Assembly: GCA_037447655.1 (NCBI GenBank)
Contig: JBBHKE010002256.1
Location: 35,001 to 99,000 of the forward strand
Length of the DNA stretch: 64,000 nucleotides
From: Zygnema cylindricum
Taxonomy: Eukaryota; Streptophyta; Zygnematophyceae; Zygnematales; Zygnemataceae
Direction of reading: 5' to 3'
Shown: in pieces, positions 47,171 through 59,269 of the stretch
How the letters are laid out: every line of letters starts with the position of its first letter
Position numbering within the stretch: the first letter of the stretch is position 1
Position numbers and translations under genes: made by a program
The notes under the pieces: model-generated
The model's input: only the letters and a program-made list of their open reading frames with translations
Told to the model about the DNA's origin: nothing
Database searches by the model: none

Positions 47171-47302
47171 GAGGGAGAGGGAGGGGGAGGGGGAGGGGGA
47201 GGGGGAGAGGGAAGGGGGGAGGGAGAGGGAGAAGGAGAGAGAGAGAGGGGGGGGGGGAGAGAGAGAGAGAGAGAGAGAGAGGGGGAGAGAGAGAGAGAGC
47301 GC
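47171..47302 (+). repeat. GGGAGA/GA microsatellite
   Basis: About 130 bases of purines: GGGAGG units grading into GAGAGA. Long open frames on both strands here (poly Gly/Arg or poly Ser/Leu/Pro) are artefacts of the repeat. Confidence 0.95.
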
Positions 47303-47700
47303 CACACTCCCATTATCAAAGTTTGCAGCCACCTTTTTTTCGTTTTGTTTTGAAATTTCAGATAGTACATTATAATGCACTATATACGAGTCATTAACTA
47401 CCTCGGCTAATACATATGTTGTATTCAGACTTTGCCTTCGAAGATTCTTTGTAGATTTTCAGCATCAAATATTAACTTACATGGTACCAATCAGAATGAG
47501 CCATGCAAGTAAAAACTGGTTTACTCACGCGACCTAATGTATGACACGACATTATGACACACAGCAATCACTAAACGTACCCGTACATTTATTGAAACTG
47601 CTAATGGAAGTTGGACCTTACTCTAAAGTAGGATGGCATTCCATCAAGAAATTTTGTGATCATACGGCCAACTTTACGGGTTGTTATAATTTAGACGATG
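47303..47700 (+). repeat. Dispersed repeat family Z, copy 1
   Basis: It aligns with 54115-54650: TCAAAGTTTG, TTTTGAAATTT, TGGTACATT/TAGTACATT, TACGAGTCRTTAA, ATTCAGACTTTGC/GTTCAGACATTGC, AAGATTCTTT, ACCAA(T/C)CAGAATGAGCC, GGTTTACT, ACGCGACCTAATG, and then a diverged ATGGAAGT...CATTCCAT ending. Unknown type; no coding frame. Confidence 0.6.
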
Positions 47701-48270
47701 TTCCATTGCGTAGAGCCAGTAAACTTGGGTTCTAAATTGAGTGGCACCATGTAAATTACGATCCGGTATTGAATATCCTTCAAGATTTTTCACACCGACC
47801 AATTTTAACTTTAAATCTTTATTTGAGCACCATGTACCTGCGTACCAATTCATCATATGACAGAAATTGACAGAAGTTGCGTACCAAGTCATATGACAAA
47901 AGTTTTGTACTCTTTGCAGACCCCAACTCATTTTTTAGGGTTATTGAGCGTTGCCGGAAATAGCGTGACGAAGGAGCATTACGCGATTACTTTTATATTT
48001 TAGGTCGCATTTTGGAAGGTACGTATCATGTGCAAATTTCGGGAATTTTGTTGGTTGTCCATCGTGACACATAGCTAAATAATCCAACGTGTTGCGACTC
48101 TTTTTTTTATTCGTAGTTGACAACCCACCTTATTTCAGTGTTGGCATGACGTACGATGTGTCGTTTTATCAATACCAGTACAATAACGTATAGCATCGCA
48201 CTTTTAATTTTGGCACGTGCGATCTCGTCACATCACGCCACGTTGTCGTGTTCTCAACATCCGTAAACTA
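47701..48270. other. Intergenic DNA, nothing recognised
   Basis: No gene or defined repeat up to the start of M4. Tandem-like TCATATGACA blocks at 47850-47900 are too short to annotate. Confidence 0.35.
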
Positions 48271-48911
48271 CACAGCGAATCGTAATTAGAGTAAATAACG
48301 CTAATTCGGTCGCCCTAAATTTCGACTCTATCACGTTAAATAGAGTAAATGATTCGAATTTTTTCATTATACTATTTAAGGTAAAGTTTAATTAGCGTAG
48401 AAAATCCTAATATAGGTTCGTTTTAAATAGTGTGGAGTACGGACAATGTCTGACTGTGCAAAATTGTACTTTTATAAGTAAAAAGGTACAAATAATAATT
48501 TAATAGAATTGCGATCGCATGTGAAATTGCATTAAACAAAAAAATTAAATCGCATCGAAAAAAACCTGTTCGCATAGCTCCGTCCGTCGACAACATTCTC
48601 GCCCGTGTGAACATTACATGAATTTACATGTGAAAATCTTATAGTTAAACGATAACAGTATGAGTTGAGACAAATAGTACTAACGTCATAATGACGTCAA
48701 AATATACGGGCTGACGGTTTTCGTATAAGTAATTTAGTGTTCCTAATTACAACACGGATAATTATTGCCGACATAAACTAATATAGAGTACTTAAATAAA
48801 GTAGAATAAATTTCACCTGTGAAAAGGTTCTATCACAATAATTAGCGTTTATAACTCTAATTGTTTTTTTGCTATAATTTTTTCTTTACTATAATTACGA
48901 TTCGCAGCGTG
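48271..48911. mobile_element. M4: M-family MITE, nearly complete
   Basis: The left end is CACAGCGAATCGTAATTAG and the right end read outward is CACGCTGCGAATCGTAATTA, the same sequence apart from a 2-base indel. TA precedes the left end (48269-48270); the right flank is AC, so the duplication has decayed. The interior matches M3 (14710-14960). 641 bp, no coding capacity. Confidence 0.7.
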
Positions 48912-49415
48912 ACGTAATTTCAGTGTTGGCGTCATGTACGATGTTCGTACATGGTACGCACTGTACTATCGCATTGTACATGGTAAAGAACTTGACGATG
49001 CCAAGTGGATGGTTTAATTCGAGTTTCGTTCATGTAGGGGGTTCATTAAGCGTAAAAGTTTCACATTGATTTGGCGTTCGATCTCAATCTAATGAGCGAT
49101 ATGAATGAATGGACTGAATATATCATGTAGTATTAAATATTTTAATGTTTAATCTAGAATACACATTAAATCATTAGCATTATTCAACCATTATTCGTTT
49201 AAACAGAATACTAATGGTTTTTGTTTATTTTATATTAAGGTGTGTTGCATGTCAATTTTTCATAATTTTTTTATATATACATATTATCACAAAAAAAAAA
49301 GACAAGCAAAATAAACAACCACAATACACCCTTGATCACATAACAAAAACGCAAGAAACAAATGTAAACATAACAAAGAAAAAAAAAAAAAAACACATCA
49401 AACTTAACTAGGATT
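48912..49415. other. AT-rich spacer before the tandem repeat
   Basis: No gene. It contains poly-A runs at 49290-49300 and 49375-49392. Confidence 0.35.
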
Positions 49416-50030
49416 CAACCAACTTAGTCTGAAGGCCCAGATGGTTGGAACAACATCATTATCAGCTCGATGGCTGAATAACACTACAAACACGTATTTT
49501 CTTTTATATTTTTTTTAGTTAGAATATGTTGATTACTTTAAGTACTTTTTTGTGTTTTCGATCAAGCACCTTAGTCGAAGACCCAGATGGTTGCATAAAC
49601 ATCATTATCAGCTCAAAGGCTGACTAACATTACAATCACTTATTATTTATTAATTTTCGTTGTTTATTATAGTAGATTGATTACTTTGAGTACTTTGTTT
49701 TTTTTTTTTTTTTTTGTGATCAACCTACTTAGAGTCTTAAGACTTAGAAGGTTGCATAAACATCACTATCAGCTCGGAGGCTGACCAACATTACAAACAC
49801 TTGTTTTCATTCATAATACTTGTTTGTTAGATTACATTGTTACTTTTAATATTTTATTTTCTTTGTTTTTTTGATCAACCAACTTAGTCTAAAGACCAAG
49901 AAAGTTGTTGAACACCATTATTAGCTCAAAGGCTGACGAACATTACAAACATTGGTATATACATTTTTTTAAATACAACACAAATACTTTGACTACTTTG
50001 TTTCGGTGAAACTTGATTACTTTGTTTTTT
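49416..50030 (+). repeat. About 150-bp tandem repeat, four diverged copies
   Basis: Units start near 49416, 49563, 49721 and 49876 with CAACCAACTTAGTCT-like DNA and continue with CATCATTATCAGCTC...GGCTGA...AACATTACAAACA, followed by a T-rich tail ending in CTTTG. In each copy TCAGCTC and GGCTGA can pair as a short stem. The copies decay towards 50030-50130, where only the ACTTTGATTAC-type tail remains. Confidence 0.8.
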
Positions 50031-50137
50031 CTTTATATGACCAGCATTGCAGATATTAGCTTTTTTTTTTTAATACAATACAAATACTTTGAATACTTTG
50101 AATACGTTCAATACTTTGTTTTGGTGATACTTTGATT

Positions 50138-50756
50138 ACATCATCATCATCATCATCATCTTCATCATTATCATCATCGTCATCATCATCGTCATCCTCA
50201 ACATCGTCAACATCATCATCGTCAACATCATCATCATCATCATTACATCATTATCATCATCATCATCATCATCATTACATCATCATCATCATCATCATCG
50301 TCATCATAATCGCAACATCATCATCATCATCATCGTCATCATCATCATCATCATCATTATCATCATCATCATCATCATTATCATTACATTATCATCATCA
50401 TCATCATCAACATCATCATCGTCATCATCATCATCGTCAACATCATCATCGTCAATATCATTATCATCATCATCATTACATCATCATTATCATCATCGTC
50501 ATCATCGTCATCATCATCATCATCATCATGATCATGATGATGATGATCATCATCATCATCATTATCAACATCATCATCATTATCAACATCATCATCATTA
50601 TCATTACATCATCATCATCATCATCATCATCATTATCATTACATCATCATCATCATCATCATCATCATTATCATCATCATTATCATCATCATTATCATCA
50701 TCACTACATCATCATTACATCATCATTATCATCATCATCATTGTCAACATCATCAA
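50138..50756 (+). repeat. TCA trinucleotide microsatellite, about 620 bp
   Basis: An almost uninterrupted (TCA)n run with scattered changes to TCG, TTA, ACA and one internal inversion (ATGATGATGATGATC at about 50528-50545). The 221-codon frame across it encodes only Ser/His/Ile runs and is not a gene. Confidence 0.97.
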
Positions 50757-51004
50757 CCCATCTTACAGTAGGAGCAGACAATGCTCTAGAAAAATAAATA
50801 GCTAATAACTACCTTTTTTACATAAGAAAATTTAAACTCACAACCAAACAATAATAAGGAAAGAGCACGAAACAAACAATTCCCAAACCCTGTAACATGT
50901 AAGCAAAAAGAGGTTTTCGTGTCATAATGAGCTTACCTAAAATAGAACTCCCAAAAGCCGAAAAAAAACACACTTACACCTGAATGACAAAAAATACATA
51001 ATGT

Positions 51005-53215
51005 CAAATACAATATATATAACATATCGAATAATATTTCTATCACATGTAACTGATATAGTATAAAACGTTATAAAACGTTATAATACATATTTAACAT
51101 AAGTAATATTTGTAATATATACAATAATGCACGTTATTATTTGTTTAATATATTTGAAGTAGGAGTTATATTATAAACAATGTATATAATAATAGTTGAA
51201 GTATAATATATGAAACTATTGTAATAACTACTGCTATAGTTGTAATAATAATTATAATAAACATAATGTAATGGTTAGATATAATTGAAATAAACATAAT
51301 GAAATGGTTAGATCTAATAGTAGATACAATTGTTATAATATGTATAATATAACAGTTAATTTTAACTGTTAAGATAAATATAATGTAAACTGTTATAAAA
51401 ATATGATGTAATAGTTAGTTAACACTAATAATTAACACATTATAACAGTTAGATATAAATGTTAAAATATATATAATAAAATAGTTAGTTCTCACTATAA
51501 AAATTAACACATTATGATAGTTAGACTATATATAATGTATAACTGGTTAAAACTCTAATAACATAACAATTAGATTAAACCTGCTATAATATGTGTAGTA
51601 TAGCAGTTAGATATAACTGTTTAGATATAAATGTTATAATGACTGTTTAGATATAAATGTTATAATGTATATCATGTCACAATTAGTTAACATTGTAATA
51701 ATTATCATATTATCACAGTTAGATATTAAAGTTGTAATATATACAAAATAACAATTAGATATAATTGTTAGTTATGTAATTGTTTATTATAGTGTAATAA
51801 TTAACATAGTAAAACAGTTAGATATAATTGTTATAATTAATAAAATATAACATCTAGATATAGTTGTTATGCTTAGCATAATACAACATCTACAAATAAC
51901 AACTGTTATAATAAATATAATATAACACTTACAACTAGCTGTCATATGTGGTATAATATAACAGTTAGATATAGTTGTTATAATTTATAAAATATAACAG
52001 CTAGAATAACTTTTACAATATATATAACGTAAAAACTATAACTAGCTGTTAAATTTAGTAAAATATTACAGCCAGATATAGTTGTTATGCTTACTACACT
52101 GCAACAGCTACATGTAACAACTGTCATAATAAATTAAATATAACACTTACAACTACACCGCCAATCGCTAGTAGCGTATTGAACGCTAATTCGCTCCCTG
52201 CTTTTTTTTTTCAAATTCTCAAATAGAATTATCCATACTAATTAAAAAAAGCCCTAATTCCTAATTAGAGTATACGATTTCTTCGAAAATTTCCAAATTC
52301 CCAATTAGCGTTAATAACTGTAATTATTCCTATACGCTAAAAAAACAACTACGCTAATAGCGATTGGCAGTGTAGCTGTCATATTCGGTATAATGTAACA
52401 ATTAGATATAGCTGTTATAATTTATAAAATATAACATGTAGATATAGTTGTTATAATTACCATAATCTAACAGATAAATATAATTGTTTAGTTAACAAAA
52501 TATAACAATTAGAATAAATATAACATAAAAACTATAAGTAGATGTTAAATTTAGTATAATATTACAGCCAGATATAGTTGTTATGCTTACTATAATGCAA
52601 CAGATACATACAACAACTGTCACAATAAATAAAATATAACACTTACAACTAGCTGTCATGTTCGGTATAATGTAACAGTTAGATATAGCTGTTATAATTT
52701 ATAAAATATAACAGGTAGATATAGTTGTTATAATAAATATGAAATAACAGTTACATGTAACTGTTATAATTAGTATAATAAAACAATTATAAGCAGTTGT
52801 TATGAATAATGTGATATAATAGTTAGATACATCCTTAATAATCAATAAAATCAAAACAATTATGACTAGCTGTTATAATTAGCATAACATAACAGTTAGA
52901 TATAGCTGTCATAATATGTAAAATATAACAGGTAGATATAACTGCATATTTATCTACTACAAATGTATATTTATCTACTTGTTAATAAATATGATATAAC
53001 AGTTAGATATAACTGTTATAATTAGAATAATAAAACAATTTTAACTAGCTGTTATAAATAATGTAGTATAACAGCTAAATATAACCGTTATAATCAATAT
53101 ATTAAAACAGTTATAACCAGTTGTTATAATTTGTATATATAACAGTTATAACTAGCCCTTACAATATGTATTATACTACAGTGAGATAAAATTGCTAAAA
53201 TAAATATAATATATC
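51005..53215. repeat. AT-rich array of CAGTTA/TAACTG dyads, copy 2
   Basis: About 2.2 kb of the same repeat as 175-1190, in the same orientation and with several internal higher-order duplications (for example cttacaactagctgtcat at 51929 and 52648). MITE M5 interrupts it at 52156-52372. No coding region. Confidence 0.8.
52156..52372. mobile_element. M5: TA-target MITE inserted in the dyad array
   Basis: The ends are CACCGCCAATCGCTAGTAGCG and its near-perfect complement (CACTGCCAATCGCTATTAGCG read outward), 19 of 21 positions matching. TA flanks both sides (52154-52155 and 52373-52374). Neighbouring array units (51929 and 52648) show the uninterrupted target AACTAGCTGTCAT. 217 bp. Confidence 0.9.
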
Positions 53216-54100
53216 ACTAGTGAGAGAGGGAGAGAGGAGAGGCGATGACGGCAAAATATTATGCAAAGGACCCATGAATGCAAGTGGAAGTCCAAAACCC
53301 CTCCAAATATTTTTCCATACATAGCGCGTGACGGGCACGGATAAAAATAGCGAGGACTCTCCCTCGTCCTATAATTTTCACGCTTGTGGCGCGTGCGTGG
53401 GTCATTTTTCATTCGCTTTTTGGGCGGTACTTGAACTAAAATCACCCCCTCGAGGTGATTTTGGATGATTTTTTTTTTTGGGCTGGATTCTCTTGCCCGG
53501 GGTTCGAAATGGGGAAAACGCCAAAATGCGTTCGCATGACGAGAAATACGTCGTACATCCAAAGTATGAATTGACGTACACTCTACTTTGGTTAAAATGA
53601 TTTTCTCGTACGGTTAAAGTTTTTGTCAAAGTTCCCTAAATTTAAGGGCAAAAAGACAGAGAAAGGTAGATACTTTAATACATAGGGACGTGCCCTTAGG
53701 CAACCAAAGGGCAAAGCACCGGGTCGCCCGCGACTATTATTGTTTTAGAGTGGACTTCCATTAGCGAAAAAGTGGGTTTTTTTACTGACGGCCATACCGT
53801 TTTGTACAGGTTCGTACAAGTTTTTTTATTTTCAAGGAAAACATCATTGCAAAAATGTCGAAGGTTGTAGGTGTAAATTCGGACCGTCGGATGCTATTAT
53901 ACTTTTTACCCGAGACGCCACGTCATTAACCCTACATTTTGTTAAGACCGTGCACAGGGAGGAAAGTTCTAAAAGGCAGAACGAGTAAAAAATGGGCCGC
54001 GTGGAAAAAAGAATAAAAAAATTGACGATGAGCGCGCGCGTATGTGCGTACACACCGCAAGGGCCACGTACCTTCCGCCAAGGTGGCTGCGAATCCGCGG
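53216..54100. other. Intergenic DNA, nothing recognised
   Basis: The - strand frames at 53176-53629 have no recognisable domain. GTGGACTTCCATTAGCG at 53753-53768 is the inverted counterpart of the 54605 end of family Z and may mark the element's other end. Confidence 0.35.
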
Positions 54101-54650
54101 AAATCATAGCGTAACGCTCCCACCATCAAAGTTTGACGCCGCCTTTCTGTCGTTGCGTTTTGAAATTTTGGGTGGTACATTTAATGCCCTTTGTACGAGT
54201 CGTTAATTACGTCCGCTGGTGTAGATATTTCCTCTCGCTAGTACAGATATTTCCTCCGCTCGTACAGATATTGCGTTCAGACATTGCATTTTAAGATTCT
54301 TTCAAGATTTTAAGAATCTAATATCAACCTACGTGTTACCAACCAGAATGAGCCGCAAAAAAAAAGTGGTTTACTAACGCGACCTAATGGAAGGCACGCC
54401 CTTCAGTAAAATATTCCGTAGATATTTCCTCCGCTCGTACAGATATTGCGTTCAGACATTGCACTTTAAGATTCTTTCAAGATTTTAAGAATATAATATA
54501 AACCTACGTGTTACCAACCAAAATGAGCCGCAAAAAAAAAGTGGTTTACTAACGCGACCAAATGGAAGGCACGCCCTCCAGTAAAATATTCACAATTACT
54601 GAGACGCCTAATGGAAGTCCACCCTTAGGGTAGAATTCCATTAGGCGGTT
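54101..54650 (+). repeat. Dispersed repeat family Z, copy 2, with internal tandem duplication
   Basis: Homologous to 47303-47700. A unit of about 175 bp is duplicated (54241-54417 and 54418-54591), each from GATATTTCCTCCGCTCGTAC to CAGTAAAATATTC. The copy closes with a 43-bp near-palindrome at 54605-54647: perfect 12-base arms CGCCTAATGGAA/TTCCATTAGGCG around ACCCTTAGGGT. Confidence 0.65.
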
Positions 54651-55587
54651 CCAGTAAATGTACGGAAAATTCTACTGGCAGCGTTTACTGGAAGACTATT
54701 CCATTTTGGCCCGACTATTCCATTTTGGTTGGCCAGTAACAAACATTCCTCAATTATGATTGGCGCACATAGGTTAGAGTCCAGATTCATAAAATCTTAA
54801 AAAAAATCTGAAAACGGAAAGTCAAAAAGAAATATCTGTACGACCGGAGGTAGTTAGTGATTCGTACGTAAAGTTTGCGACCAGATTTTGATTTTGAAAA
54901 TGGAAATCAAAATTTCGAAACGGAATGGCAAAAAAACCCGGCAAACTTTGAAGGTCGCGGCATACTTTGAATGTAGGTGGATGTCAGACTGAGCGTACGA
55001 GGATATTTCCAACTCACCTACATCCAGCGTGGCAGGCGGCACATGGCCTGTAGGACAAAGGCACATAGCCTGTACGACGTGTAGGCCTGCGATCGCTTGT
55101 TCAAAGTGGATTATTTTTTGCTTTTTAACGTGTACCAATGGTACACGAGCTTACCACGACCAGTATCGTACAACTCTCCTCGCGAGGAGAGTATTGTGAC
55201 ACTGGACGATGTGCGCGAATGCTTCGCGGATCTGAAAAAGTCTAATATCCAACGGCCAGGAATTACGCCTACATCATTGGAGCCTCCCGACAGCTTTCCA
55301 GTAACGATGTAGCTTTCCAGTAACGATGTTTCGGGTGACAAAAGAAATATTAAGGTACATCTTTGTACGGCTATGTACGAAAACGTACGGCGTCCAGTAA
55401 CGAACCCCACTCTTCGTCTAATGGAATTCTACCCTTAGGGATGATTCTCCGTATTAATTTTCAGGGTGTTCCAATGTACGAAAACGAATCTGAAACTTTA
55501 CGCCATGTACCACCTGTACCGTCGTACTTCTGTACCAGCGGCGAGCTTCTTTTATTTGATTTCTGTCGTTTCTCTCCGCGGTTGGCG
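54651..55587. other. Spacer and probable promoter region of the VOC gene
   Basis: No other gene is recognised; the 71-codon frame at 55097-55312 lacks a known domain. A 20-bp perfect palindrome lies at 55173-55192. TCTAATGGAATTCTACCC at 55413-55430 repeats half of the Z-family hairpin. GTACG motifs occur at 55350-55395. Confidence 0.35.
55173..55192. promoter_or_regulatory. 20-bp perfect palindrome upstream of the VOC gene
   Basis: ACTCTCCTCGCGAGGAGAGT is its own reverse complement. It lies about 400 bp before the VOC start codon. It could be a dimer-binding site; nothing in the sequence proves function. Confidence 0.3.
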
Positions 55588-57094
55588 ATGGCGCCTCGGC
55601 TTCGGTCCATCCTTCTCCTGCAGCGTGACGTGACAGCTGCCGCGCGCTTCTATGTTAAAGGTCTCGGTTTGGAGTTGCTGCCACCTGTCACGTCACAACT
55701 AGCTAGTCTACGTGCGGGCGACACAATCATCAAGCTGAAACATGTGGACAGGTGACACCGAAATCCTAACTGAAAAGTACACGCCTAACTCTAAACTCTG
55801 ACTTGAAACCTTAACTCTAAGCCCTAACCTCTCCTGAAACTCCAATATTCAAATTACACGTCAAGTATTGACCTTAAATCTTGTGGGATTGCTATTGCCT
55901 GTTTTTTTTTATGAATTATGACCTATTGACTGTATTTCTTGCCCTTGCTCTCACCGCAACCCTAATTCTGTAACTCTAACATGATCCTCAAACGTAGGCT
56001 TACTCTGATGTCTGTCTCTGTTCTGAATTCAGCTCTACGATTTTATCATTTTGGTAAGTAGGTGTATTTCGCCCGAGTCAATCAATTAACTGACAATATT
56101 GTTTCAATAAGAAAGTTCAAACTGTGCGAAACATAAAGAAGACTTCTTAAACAAATATGTGCCTGTTTTATAAACCGCCATTCCCTTGACCACCTCCCAT
56201 AATGGTAACTGCAGCAATCTTTTGTTTCCTTGTTATGGAGATAATTTGCCACCTAATGATGCTTCGTTTGTTGAATGAGGTCACTCATATTCTGCCTCAA
56301 GGTTTTCTCTTTCCAGTGAAGCACAACTTGCGACTGGCTATTCTCCTTTTCTTACATTCGACGTTTCAGACCTCGATTCAACTGTTGTAAGGTTACTTCA
56401 AATGGGCGCCATTTTAGATGGAAGTATCAAGCACGAGACACGTGGCAAGGTAGGTACAAAGTATGTCTGACTTCTTAGCTTAAATCTTTTCCTCTTTCCT
56501 TAGCTCACAAGTGGGGTTGTTTGGGGAGCTTTTGGTTTTGAAGCTTCTAAAAGAATGCACTTTCACCCGTGGCACACTGCTCACTGAACAGGAAAAAACA
56601 AGCTTTTTGCTGTTTACAATTTATATGTGTTTTGTCAATAAGCATCATAACTGTGACACCCAGGGTACTTGCATGAAAGTTGGTACAAATTCAGACCGTG
56701 TGTCTTCCACACTACCTCATATGTTCTTTAGTATCGATTGGGACTGTGCACCTTCATTTTACATGGAGCTCACCTTTGTCATGATGTAGACTCTTTTTAC
56801 AATTGTTTACTGTAGGTGGCATCAGTGTACTCAAGTCTTCCAAAGTCATTTGGCATCACATTGCTCATTGGAATGGTACATTTCTCATTTAGCATGTAAC
56901 ATGGCTTACAAATAGGAAAACAACACAAAAAACAAAAGCAAAGGTTGGAAATGAAAACATTGTATGTTTGGAATATAAGGCAATTACGATGAGTTTATAA
57001 AGGATTGGTTGGGTTGCCTACATGACAGGCTGCAGCGTTGCGAGCACCGGATGGACACATGCTTGGTCTCTATGAGACAAATTCCTCATGTTGA
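55588..57094 (+). CDS. Glyoxalase / VOC-superfamily protein, 127 residues
   Basis: Four exons, 55588-55751, 56033-56053, 56317-56449 and 57029-57094, join in phase (164+21+133+66 = 384 nt including TGA) with GT-AG borders. The ATG at 55588 gives MAPRLRSILLLQRDV, the usual N-terminus of plant glyoxalase/bleomycin-resistance-like proteins; the frame is open further upstream but is not conserved in character. The first beta-alpha-beta unit includes AARFYVKGLGLELL, the second FLTFDVSDLDSTVVRLL and AILDGSIKHETRGK, and the last exon adds ALRAPDGHMLGLYE, where Glu is the common metal-ligand position. The length matches one VOC domain pair. Substrate unknown. Exon 2 is a 21-nt microexon (7 codons). 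It converges with CAP-D2 downstream. Confidence 0.88.
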
Positions 57095-59269
57095 ATTTAT
57101 TTTGAAACATCCATTTTTGTTTGACATTGTTTTGCCACTTTTGGATAATGAAGGGTGTGGGAAACGGGGCAAGTGGCATTTGTTGTTAAAAAAAAGGCGA
57201 GCGGACGAGAAAGATCTTCAGGTAAACTCTTGAAAATGGTCACTCAGAACACCAAAGGTAGAGCATTTGATTCCATCTTTCGCTACTTCTGGCGTTAACG
57301 CTGTAGATAAATTATTGACATTATATGGAAGCGTTGGCCAACATGTAAGGATCTAGATTATGGCTTTGTAACATTGTTGACATTTTTTTTTACCGGCTTA
57401 TGTCGATAGTACATCGTGCAACGCTATCTCTGTTATTGTACTTTTAGCCACTTCTATCGACTCTCCCAGCACACTTGTCCGATTTTCATTTTGAGGGAGG
57501 TAAGAATCTTACCTTTCTATTGCACCCATAACAATTGGACAAGCGTGCACAGAGAAAAATGAGTGTAAAGCCCAATAAAACAGTAATTCTAATAGCGGAT
57601 TACTGTGTCGCTTTCCTCCCATCCTTTAGCTTTGGTTTAGGACTGCCTGAGGAATAGTGTGGTTGATTGGAGGTGTAAGTGAACTCGTAACAATGTTGTC
57701 GCACCGCTCTAACAAAAGTCAATACATCTGAAAGACCCAACTATCTGAAGAGTGTTCGGCAACCTGTGGACACTGCACTCATGTGTGTTAGCTTAAATTC
57801 CATCTTTCTGTTTTGACAAAGATACAGGCTAGTTTCTGAAAGCACAGGAAAGCAAATGGCTGTCAGAAACCTGAATAGAATGAGAGACAAAGAGACTTCG
57901 AAAACTTATAGCTATTAGTTACTTAGCTGATAAAGCAGGGGAATGGGCGAACGGATGAATAAATCTGAATACGCTTTTTGAATACATCATTTGAACATTT
58001 CAATGGAGGCGAATAAGGTTTTCTTATTTTTGTATATGGAATATTATGTACTCTTTACCTCATTTGCCTTTTTTAAAGTCCTGGCTTTATCATGTATGAT
58101 TACCAACAACCAGCAGAAAGAAAGTAAAAAAACTAATTTACTATACTGTCTGCTTCTTCTATACTGTCTGCTCTATATGTACATTCTCAGAATAGCTTCA
58201 TCTAGTCTAGCACTATTTCTGAACCTGGCTGTAGTAATCACGTTCGCTGACATGTACAACAAGCTGCCCCTTTGAACATCTTCACCTTGCATGGCGGATC
58301 CTGCATTAATATCACCCTCAAATGCGTTAATATCACCAACAATCGCAGAAATCTTACTTTGAATAATCAACACACAATATGACCGCAGAATGGAAGAAAC
58401 CGGTCTGCAAACAATGTAAACAGTCAACGCTCTGTTTTCTACATGAAGTCTTGCTAGAAATGAAGGAAGACGTCAGCTCTTTTGTCTTGCAAAGTAAATA
58501 GAATTGAAGAGCTTTGACTTAAGCAGTATTATGAGCCCCAGGACCTGAAATGTTGTAGTTTATTCTGTATACTTGGGATTAAGACAATTCTGGTATGTTT
58601 GAAACTCACCTTCAAATATTTTTTGGTGATGCTGTACACCCGTTTGGCAATGTTGTCAATGACATGTCTTCAACAAGGCTTCCTTTCACTTTCTGTTTGG
58701 ATGATACAGATGTTTTCTTGCTCTTCAAGTCCTGCAAAAAAGCGAGCAAAGAAATCATGTATTGGCCTTTCTACGGTTGTTAAAACTACCATGACCATGC
58801 GGAAAATCTTGAGACAGAATTATCTGCTCTAATTTTTAGAAAGTTATTCAAAAACGTATGAAGAAAATTTTAAAGCATTTGACTAAGAAAATGTTCTCTT
58901 TTTGCAGGCTATGGATAGTTCATTGCTTGGGATTCAGCCTACTGAACAAACCTGCAAATCTAGCATGCTATTTATGGGTCCCCGCAAAAGTTGACTTTGA
59001 GGCTAGAAGTCAAAATGTCCAAATCGAATTTTGATTCCCTCGGTTGAATCTTTTAGTCACAGTTTTAAGTTTTGAAATTTGCCGTGTTATTCATCTTTTG
59101 CATTCGCGAGGGACCACAACCAATTCCAGCCCAAAGAGCTCTTCCATATCTTCCACGACTTTCACAACGAGCAACAAATGTTTAGTCCTAATACACAACA
59201 CATGCTCCAGCTCTTTATTCTGTGCAAGTTAGAGCGTGACTGATCGAGTATTTTATTTACAACACATAA
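57095..59269. other. Intergenic region between two convergent genes
   Basis: It should hold the 3' UTRs of the VOC gene (+) and CAP-D2 (-). Open frames under 95 codons show no known domain. TCTAATAGCGGATTACTGTG at 57587-57606 resembles an M-family right terminus, without a matching left end. At 59100-59215 an open - strand stretch could be a further CAP-D2 exon or UTR. Confidence 0.4.

Noticed and set aside
47171-47397. Gly/Arg-rich and Ser/Leu/Pro-rich frames
   Set aside because: Products of the GA microsatellite on the two strands.
50132-50797. 221-codon open frame of Ser/His/Ile runs
   Set aside because: It lies entirely in the TCA microsatellite, which is open in several frames; no gene.
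55097-55312. 71-codon frame before the VOC gene
   Set aside because: No known domain; it contains the palindrome and Z-like repeat pieces; not conserved as far as I can judge.
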